Part shown: in pieces, positions 7,147 to 11,029 of the stretch
Layout of the letters: each line of letters begins with the position of its first letter
Position numbering within the stretch: the first letter of the stretch is position 1
Origin: Candidatus Omnitrophota bacterium
GTDB lineage: Bacteria > Omnitrophota > Gorgyraeia > Gygaellales > Profunditerraquicolaceae
Direction: 5' to 3'
NCBI GenBank assembly: GCA_028717985.1
Contig: JAQUMS010000018.1
Coordinates: 1-11,029, forward strand
Length of the DNA: 11,029 bases
Made by a program: the position numbers and the translations under genes
Notes under the pieces: generated by a model
What the model was told of the DNA's origin: nothing
Database searches by the model: none
What the model saw: only the letters and a program-made list of their open reading frames with translations

Positions 7147-7653
7147 GTGAGCAATATTCTTATTTATACAGGTAACGTAATCCAGCTTTTGCATAAAGAT
7201 GTGAAACTTCCGAACGGGTTTATCGCGGGATTGGATATTATAAAACATCCCGGAGCGGTTCTTATTGTCCCATTCGAATCCAGAAATAAAGTTATTATGT
7301 TAAAACAATTCCGGCCGGTTTTGAATCAGTATATTCATGAGCTTCCGGCAGGAACCCTGAAAAGCAGGGAAGCCCCGTTTTCATGCGCTCAGAGGGAATT
7401 GATTGAGGAAACCGGTTATGGAGCGAGAAAAATGCAAAGGATCGGAGAGATCGTTCCTGTGCCCGGGTATTCCACGGAAAAAATTATTATTTATAAAGCT
7501 GAGCAATTGATCCGGAAAACGCGGCGTATTGAAGAGGATGAAATTATTGAGCATAGCGTGTATTCAAAACGCCAGATTCAGCGCATGTTCCGCGATAAAA
7601 AAATAATTGACGCGAAAACAATTTGCGCTTTGGCATTCTGCGGTTGGTTATAA
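7147..7653 (+). CDS. Nudix hydrolase, ADP-ribose pyrophosphatase type
   Basis: The 168-residue protein has a perfect Nudix box at residues 69-91: G-x5-E-x7-REL-x-EE-x-G-Y, with Gly69, Glu75, Arg83, Glu84, Glu87, Glu88 and Gly90. It is preceded by ELPAG (65-69) and a strand with KQFRP (53-57), as in the NudF/ADP-ribose pyrophosphatase group. These enzymes bind Mg2+ through the box glutamates and split ADP-ribose or related nucleoside diphosphate sugars into AMP and a sugar phosphate. The exact substrate cannot be read from sequence. The start is GTG with AAGGGAG (7136-7142) four bases ahead, a short spacing. The downstream gene begins two bases after the stop, so the pair is cotranscribed. Confidence 0.9.
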   Translation: MSNILIYTGNVIQLLHKDVKLPNGFIAGLDIIKHPGAVLIVPFESRNKVIMLKQFRPVLNQYIHELPAGTLKSREAPFSCAQRELIEETGYGARKMQRIGEIVPVPGYSTEKIIIYKAEQLIRKTRRIEEDEIIEHSVYSKRQIQRMFRDKKIIDAKTICALAFCGWL

Positions 7654-7655
7654 CC

Positions 7656-8459
7656 ATGAAAATCGCGCGCGCGGTTGTGAACGGTACGGCACTATGGGGT
7701 ATGGTTCAAAAAGATGTACTGCACGTTCTCCGAGGAAACCCGTTTGATTCGATACAGGCAACCCGAAAAGAAATCCCTTTAGAAACAGTGTGTTTTCTTC
7801 CGCCCAGCGTTCCGACAAAAATTATACTTGCCGGCCTTAACTATAAAGAGCATGCGTTGGAATTGAGCATGGAACTGCCGGAGGAACCCGTTATTTTTAT
7901 GAAGCCTGTTTCTTCTTTATCCGCGGATAAGGGCGTGATTATGTATCCCCGTGGTGTCGGCCGGCTTGATTATGAGGCTGAAATGGCGGTAATTATTAAA
8001 AAACCGTGCAGAAACATACGCGAAAAAGAAGCCCGGGATTATATCTTCGGATATACGTGTTTAAATGATGTTACCGCCCGGGATTTGCAAAAAAAGGACG
8101 GGCAATGGACGAGAGCGAAGTCTTTTGACACTTTTTGTCCTGTCGGCCCCTGGGTTGAAACCGAAAATGAGCCTGCAGAAAAAAGAATACGGTTGTATCT
8201 GAATAAGGAATTAAAACAGGATTCGTCAACGGCGGACTTTATTTTTAATGTAGAGTATTTAATTTCTTTTGTTTCCCGGATCATGACCTTGTTTCCCGGC
8301 GATATCATTTCAACAGGGACTCCTCCGGGTGTGGGGCCTATGCGTCCCGGAGACACGGTCACAGTGGAGATCGACGGTATCGGACAGTTGATTAATACGG
8401 TTCAAAAAGCGCCTGATTGTGGAACTTTTTCTGCCGGATCCGGAGAGAATGCACAGTGA
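7656..8459 (+). CDS. Fumarylacetoacetate hydrolase (FAH) family protein
   Basis: The 267-residue protein carries the FAH-fold core: IILAGLNYKEHALEL (57-70), PVIFMKPVSSL (78-88), DYEAEMAVII (105-114), FGYTCLNDVTARDLQ (131-145), AKSFDTFCPVGPWV (154-167) and GDIISTGTPPGVGP (215-228). Glu107, Glu109 and Asp138 fit the three metal ligands; Lys155 fits the conserved active-site lysine. Family members include acylpyruvate hydrolases, oxaloacetate tautomerases/decarboxylases and 2-hydroxyhepta-2,4-diene-1,7-dioate isomerases; at this size an acylpyruvase or oxaloacetate-keto-enol role is likeliest, but the substrate is not decided by sequence. The ATG at 7656, just after the Nudix stop, is preferred over an in-frame TTG at 7623 inside that gene. 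The C-terminal 15 residues look like an unstructured tail. Confidence 0.9.
   Translation: MKIARAVVNGTALWGMVQKDVLHVLRGNPFDSIQATRKEIPLETVCFLPPSVPTKIILAGLNYKEHALELSMELPEEPVIFMKPVSSLSADKGVIMYPRGVGRLDYEAEMAVIIKKPCRNIREKEARDYIFGYTCLNDVTARDLQKKDGQWTRAKSFDTFCPVGPWVETENEPAEKRIRLYLNKELKQDSSTADFIFNVEYLISFVSRIMTLFPGDIISTGTPPGVGPMRPGDTVTVEIDGIGQLINTVQKAPDCGTFSAGSGENAQ
8442..8447 (+). promoter_or_regulatory. Ribosome binding site GGAGAG
   Basis: GGAGAG inside the end of the FAH gene lies eight bases before the GTG at 8456. It decides that start over the longer frame from 8417, which would put a charged stretch before the signal peptide. Confidence 0.7.
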
Positions 8460-8974
8460 ACATACGGACTTTGTTTTTTTTAATTTTATTATTATGTTTG
8501 ATGCGGCCTGTTTCATGGGCGGGAGGAGAAGGGACTCTACCGCCCGAAACTGTTTCCGTAAACGATAAAATCATCAGTTCATTGTTTAAATCTCTGGTAA
8601 AAACATATATTACGGCTATAGATTTTAACAAACTGAAAAATTCACAGATTTCTGCCCTGAAGGTTATGGAGGAGAAAAAATTCAAAAAGCGATATGGTTC
8701 AATATTCCGGATGATAAAAAAATATCCTTCTATAGGAGAAAAATTCGGTTTGCGGGAAAATATGAACAGACAGGATGCGATCGCATTGATTAAATCTTTT
8801 GATAAAAGCAAAATGTGCGCTTTGGTGGATTCAGTTCCCGATGAGGCTATCGCCGGTAAATTTAAATCGTATTTGTCCCGGCGTCCGGAAGTGGAAGATA
8901 CTGAGGGGGAAAGTCTCCTGGAACGCGTAAACGGGTTTTGGATCAATGTCCGGGAGAAAACCGGCATACATTAG
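8456..8974 (+). CDS. Small exported protein of unknown function
   Basis: The 172-residue product does not match a family I recognise. It starts with a typical signal peptide (MNIRTLFFLILLLCLMRPVS, likely cleaved after SWA at residue 22). The mature part is mostly helical and charged: a segment around residues 35-75 (VNDKIISSLFKSLVKTYIT, then FNKLKNSQ) and a Lys-rich segment EEKKFKKRYGSIFRMIKKYP. One Cys remains in the mature chain. The GTG start shares four bases (GTGA) with the stop of the FAH gene, so translation is coupled. A periplasmic location is inferred from the signal peptide. The stop codon lies within the first unit of the 7-base repeat array that follows. Confidence 0.75.
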   Translation: MNIRTLFFLILLLCLMRPVSWAGGEGTLPPETVSVNDKIISSLFKSLVKTYITAIDFNKLKNSQISALKVMEEKKFKKRYGSIFRMIKKYPSIGEKFGLRENMNRQDAIALIKSFDKSKMCALVDSVPDEAIAGKFKSYLSRRPEVEDTEGESLLERVNGFWINVREKTGIH

Positions 8975-9089
8975 CTTTTAGCTCTTTGGAGTTAGTTCTT
9001 AGGGTTTTCTAAGAGCTAAGAGCTAAGAGCTAAGAGCTAAGAGCTAAGAGCTAAGAGCTAAGAGCTAAGAGCTAAGAGCTAAGAGCTAA
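8971..9089. repeat. Inverted 7-base repeat array: degenerate left arm, 11 perfect units on the right
   Basis: The right arm (9010-9086) is 11 perfect copies of TAAGAGC plus a partial TAA to 9089. The left arm (8971-9005) has the same 7-base period in opposite orientation: TTAGCTT, TTAGCTC, TTTGGAG, TTAGTTC, TTAGGGT. TTAGCTC is the reverse complement of a rotation of the right-arm unit, so the arms can pair, for example AGTTCTTAG (8990-8998 region and onward) with CTAAGAGCT (9009-9017). The left arm begins in the stop codon of the gene before it. Simple heptamer arrays of this kind are known in some bacterial genomes, such as the STRR sequences of cyanobacteria. Confidence 0.9.
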
Positions 9090-9103
9090 AACGGGATATA
9101 AAC

Positions 9104-9136
9104 AAAAAAGGCCCGCTGGTATCGCGAGCCTTTTTT
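9104..9136. terminator. Rho-independent terminator, able to act in both directions
   Basis: A6-GGC (9104-9112) pairs with GCC-T6 (9128-9136). Inside it, CGC (9114-9116) pairs with GCG (9124-9126) across one C/A mismatch, leaving a 7-base loop. The T6 run ends transcription from the 8456 gene group; the A6 run gives the same signal on the other strand. Confidence 0.85.
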
Positions 9137-9194
9137 GGAGGTGATAAACCTCGAGAGCTACATCCGCTATCTGCTAGACCTCCGTTTAAAGGAG
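9137..9194. other. Competing hairpins after the terminator, possible structured leader RNA
   Basis: GGAGGT (9137-9142) can pair either with ACCTC (9148-9152, 5-base loop) or with ACCTCC (9178-9183). The latter can instead pair with GGAG (9191-9194) across a 7-base loop. This gives two exclusive folds: two small hairpins, or one long-range stem. The segment 9137-9145, GGAGGTGAT, is also a perfect complement of the 16S rRNA 3' end, but no start codon follows at a usable distance except in the short frame noted as rejected. The bases from about 9195 to 9288 are AT-rich; I see no gene in them. Confidence 0.4.
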
Positions 9195-9288
9195 CTGCTT
9201 TTAATCTCAGTGTAAATATGCCATATGTTCCGCAAAAAATCAAGCCGGAAGGAAATATTTTACTAATTTTTTATATTTTTCGATTATA

Positions 9289-10074
9289 ATGGACATATCC
9301 GATCTTTTAAAACCGTTAGTTACTCCGCTTATGCTTATTTTGATTATTTCTCTGAGTGGAATTATAATGCTTGGAAAATTCAGAAAGATATCTTTTTGTG
9401 CGCGCGCGGGGTGGTATTGCGGAGTGATTTCCTGGGTTATCGCGGTTCTATTAAGTTTCAATCCGGTGGCAAACATACTGGTACAGTCACTTGAAACGCA
9501 GTTTAAACCGGTACAAGAAGAACAACTTAAAAAAATAGACGCGGTGGTGATTTTAGGGGGAGGTTTATTGCCTTCCGGCGGTTTGAGGAAATATCCTGAA
9601 GCAAACGGCACTACGTATGCCCGGGTTTTTCAAGGTGTTGCCGTTTTTAAACAAAGCGGCGCTCAGGTCCTTGTTGTTTCAGGCTCAAGCCTGGAACCTG
9701 AGAAAGGGACTGAAGCGGATGTAATGCGTGAGATAGCGGTATCCCTGGGTGTTCCTTCAGCAGATATCCTTATGGAAGCGAAATCACGCACTACCATGGA
9801 AAACGCGAATGAGACCAGCCGGATGCTTTCTCCGGCGGTATATGATCATATTGGTCTGGTTACTTCGGCAATGCACATGAAAAGGTCTTTTAAAACTTTT
9901 CAGAAAGTTTTCCCGCCGGGATCGGTGATTCCTGTCCCGGTTAATTATATGAGTTCTCCTGTGAAATTGACATATCGGATGTTTATTCCCTCCGTTGATG
10001 CTTTGTGTTTGAGCACCGAGGCGATTCATGAATGGATCGGGTTGATGTGGTATTTTCTAAGATATGGAGTCTGA
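9289..10074 (+). CDS. ElyC/SanA/YdcF-like DUF218 membrane protein
   Basis: The 261-residue protein has two N-terminal membrane helices (about 12-28 and 40-58), a short linker, then a DUF218 domain with its motifs in order: DAVVILGGG (84-92), VLVVSGSS (127-134), EAKSRTTMENANET (163-176) and VTSAMHMKRSFKTF (191-204). E. coli ElyC, with the same build, is linked to envelope biogenesis and undecaprenyl-phosphate lipid-carrier metabolism; SanA and YdcF are relatives. The soluble domain would sit outside the inner membrane. No Shine-Dalgarno is visible before the ATG, and a perfect TATAAT (9285-9290) overlaps it; a leaderless or later start is possible, but the N-terminal LLKPLVTPLML fits the family start. 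The next gene follows within two bases of its stop. Confidence 0.85.
   Translation: MDISDLLKPLVTPLMLILIISLSGIIMLGKFRKISFCARAGWYCGVISWVIAVLLSFNPVANILVQSLETQFKPVQEEQLKKIDAVVILGGGLLPSGGLRKYPEANGTTYARVFQGVAVFKQSGAQVLVVSGSSLEPEKGTEADVMREIAVSLGVPSADILMEAKSRTTMENANETSRMLSPAVYDHIGLVTSAMHMKRSFKTFQKVFPPGSVIPVPVNYMSSPVKLTYRMFIPSVDALCLSTEAIHEWIGLMWYFLRYGV
10066..10069 (+). promoter_or_regulatory. Ribosome binding site GGAG
   Basis: GGAG inside the end of the ElyC-like gene lies seven bases before the ATG at 10077 and decides that start over the in-frame ATG at 10032 inside the ElyC-like gene. Confidence 0.65.
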
Positions 10075-10076
10075 AT

Positions 10077-10712
10077 ATGAAAAAAGACGGGAAAATATAT
10101 GTAGTAATAGTTTTTTTGCTGATCCTGATCGCCATGGCCGGATGGGGCGTGGTTATGTTTCAATCAAACCGGCAAAAGGAAATTTCCCAGGGCGTTAAAG
10201 GCCAGCTGATGGAATACGAATATAGGCGTAAAGCTGAAGACGCGATTAAGCGGCAGGTCGAATATAAAAAACAGGAACAGCAGCTGTTGATCTTGCAGGA
10301 GTATCAACGCCAACTGGAAGATTTTATCGTCCAACAGATGGATCAATATAAGCAGGGAATTGATGCCGCTGTTTCGCAGATGCAGGCATCACTCCGTCAA
10401 CAGTCCGATGATAACAAAAAGGCGCTTGAGTCTTTCTCAAAGATTATTGATGATGTTCGTCAGAAACAGGAAGCGTATCATCAGGAGCAGGATACCGTGT
10501 CGAAAAAAATCCATGATGATTTCATTCGTCTTGAAGCATTAAGCCGGTCGCAAAGCGAAAAGGCGAACGACCGGTTGCGCGCGTTTGAAAATCAGCTTGG
10601 TTCATATAAGCGCGCGGTGGAAAACTATAAACAGAAGTTCGATGATTTTCGCCAGCAGATCCTTGCCCAGGATTCTGAAAGCGGGGAAAAGAAAAATATA
10701 ACGGGTAAATAA
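10077..10712 (+). CDS. Membrane-anchored coiled-coil protein of unknown function
   Basis: The 211-residue protein has one N-terminal membrane helix (about residues 7-28, behind MKKDGK, so the N-terminus is inside and the rest probably periplasmic). From about residue 32 on it is a long Gln/Lys/Glu-rich helix with heptad-like spacing, including QMQASLRQQSDDNKKALESF and a second coiled segment near the end (FENQLGSYKRAVENYKQKFD). No catalytic motif is seen. The start is set by the ribosome site at 10066, two bases after the ElyC-like stop, so the genes are cotranscribed. A structural or spacer role in the envelope is the most that can be inferred; the family is not recognised. Confidence 0.75.
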   Translation: MKKDGKIYVVIVFLLILIAMAGWGVVMFQSNRQKEISQGVKGQLMEYEYRRKAEDAIKRQVEYKKQEQQLLILQEYQRQLEDFIVQQMDQYKQGIDAAVSQMQASLRQQSDDNKKALESFSKIIDDVRQKQEAYHQEQDTVSKKIHDDFIRLEALSRSQSEKANDRLRAFENQLGSYKRAVENYKQKFDDFRQQILAQDSESGEKKNITGK

Positions 10713-10719
10713 GAAAAAT

Positions 10720-11029
10720 ATGACTGAGTTTTCCACGAAAAAAGTTACCGCAAAATTATTTTTGTTACTGGTGTTTTCAGATGTTCTGGAAACCGTGACG
10801 CATGTGTGTTTTAAGAAAAGCGTAAGCGCTGAAATGGCGTTTACCATCAGTAACGCCGGTGCTTTTTTTTCATTTTTGCATGGAGTTGTGGTGTCTCCCT
10901 TTTTGTGGCTTGGCCTTGCATCGGTTCTCTGCACGTTTATTATCTGGACCCTGATTTTATCCCGGATTGATTTAAGCGTGGCTGTTCACATCGCAAGCTT
11001 CAGTTATATCCTGATCCCTGTGGTATCAG
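10720..11029 (+). CDS. SMR/EamA-type small membrane transporter, 5' part only
   Basis: The frame runs from ATG at 10720 to the right edge without a stop (103 codons seen). It is seven bases after the previous stop, with only a weak AAGA before it. The protein has a hydrophobic first segment with acidic residues (FLLLVFSDVLETVTHVCFKK), a loop of about 30 residues, then two helices (SPFLWLGLASVLCTFIIWTL and SVAVHIASFSYILIPVVS) joined by LSRIDLS. The order Lys at the end of helix 1, W..iLSr.dlS.A and a SYILIP start of the next helix matches the short drug/metabolite transporters, such as the ArnE/ArnF-like flippase subunits and EmrE relatives. Beside the ElyC-like gene it may move a lipid carrier-linked precursor; this is inference. 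Confidence 0.75.
   Translation, partial: MTEFSTKKVTAKLFLLLVFSDVLETVTHVCFKKSVSAEMAFTISNAGAFFSFLHGVVVSPFLWLGLASVLCTFIIWTLILSRIDLSVAVHIASFSYILIPVVS

Noticed and set aside
8392..8967. A 191-residue open frame on the minus strand opposite the small exported protein gene
   Set aside because: The + strand gene has a signal peptide, a well-placed ribosome site and coupling to the gene before; the minus frame has none and includes no known motif.
9117..9126. TGGTATCGCG resembles the T-box core TGGNACCGCG
   Set aside because: It lies in the loop and stem of a simple terminator, upstream sequence is only heptamer repeats without a Stem I, and no aminoacyl-tRNA or amino acid gene follows.
9137..9175. 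Minus strand reads like a tRNA start (GCGGATGTAGCTC)
   Set aside because: No TpsiC arm, no anticodon arm and no 7-base acceptor pairing can be built around it.
9135..9215. Short frame TTG/GTG to TAA encoding about 25 residues, with a Leu-rich C-terminal end
   Set aside because: It overlaps the terminator T tract and the competing hairpins, has no ribosome site before its start, and the sequence is explained by pairing elements.

Overview
All eleven protein genes lie on the + strand, in tightly packed groups with gaps of 2-40 bases and only three longer gaps. Base composition is moderate and codon use looks even throughout, with no tRNA, rRNA, transposase, phage or CRISPR signal. The gene set (degenerate GGDEF regulator, SurA-like anchored chaperone, DUF192 protein, CsgG-like protein, ElyC/DUF218 protein, SMR-type transporter) fits a diderm bacterium. 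The overall style recalls uncultured candidate-phylum bacteria such as Omnitrophota, but this is a low-confidence guess because no gene here is diagnostic.

Layout. 1-455: 3' end of a GGDEF-type gene. 497-1549: membrane-anchored SurA/parvulin-like protein. 1550-1795: gap with a possible promoter. 1796-2446: helix-turn-helix-like protein, 8 bases ahead of the most remarkable gene. 2455-5844: one 1129-residue reading frame joining a membrane helix, about 200 residues of coiled coil and a Pro/Ala/Glu/Val linker to a complete, canonical elongation factor G. 5860-6294: exported DUF192 protein. 6295-6390: gap with a degenerate 7-base tandem repeat. 6391-7122: CsgG-like exported protein. 7147-7653: Nudix hydrolase of the ADP-ribose pyrophosphatase type. 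7656-8459: FAH-family enzyme. 8456-8974: small exported protein of unknown function. 8975-9288: no gene, but an inverted array of 7-base repeats, a strong terminator and a set of competing hairpins. 9289-10074: ElyC/SanA-like DUF218 membrane protein. 10077-10712: anchored coiled-coil protein. 10720-end: start of an SMR/EamA-type membrane protein.

How they fit together. Many products belong to the cell envelope: anchored or exported chaperone, DUF192, CsgG-like, ElyC-like, anchored coiled coil and small transporter. The EF-G fusion puts a translation factor on the same membrane. By the positive-inside pattern its coiled coil and EF-G part face the cytoplasm, so it could hold elongating ribosomes or ribosome recycling near the inner membrane. 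The adjacent helix-turn-helix-like gene is its most likely operon partner. The Nudix-FAH pair looks like metabolite housekeeping. The fusion is the best candidate here for something undescribed; the inverted heptamer array and the switch-like hairpins after it are second.
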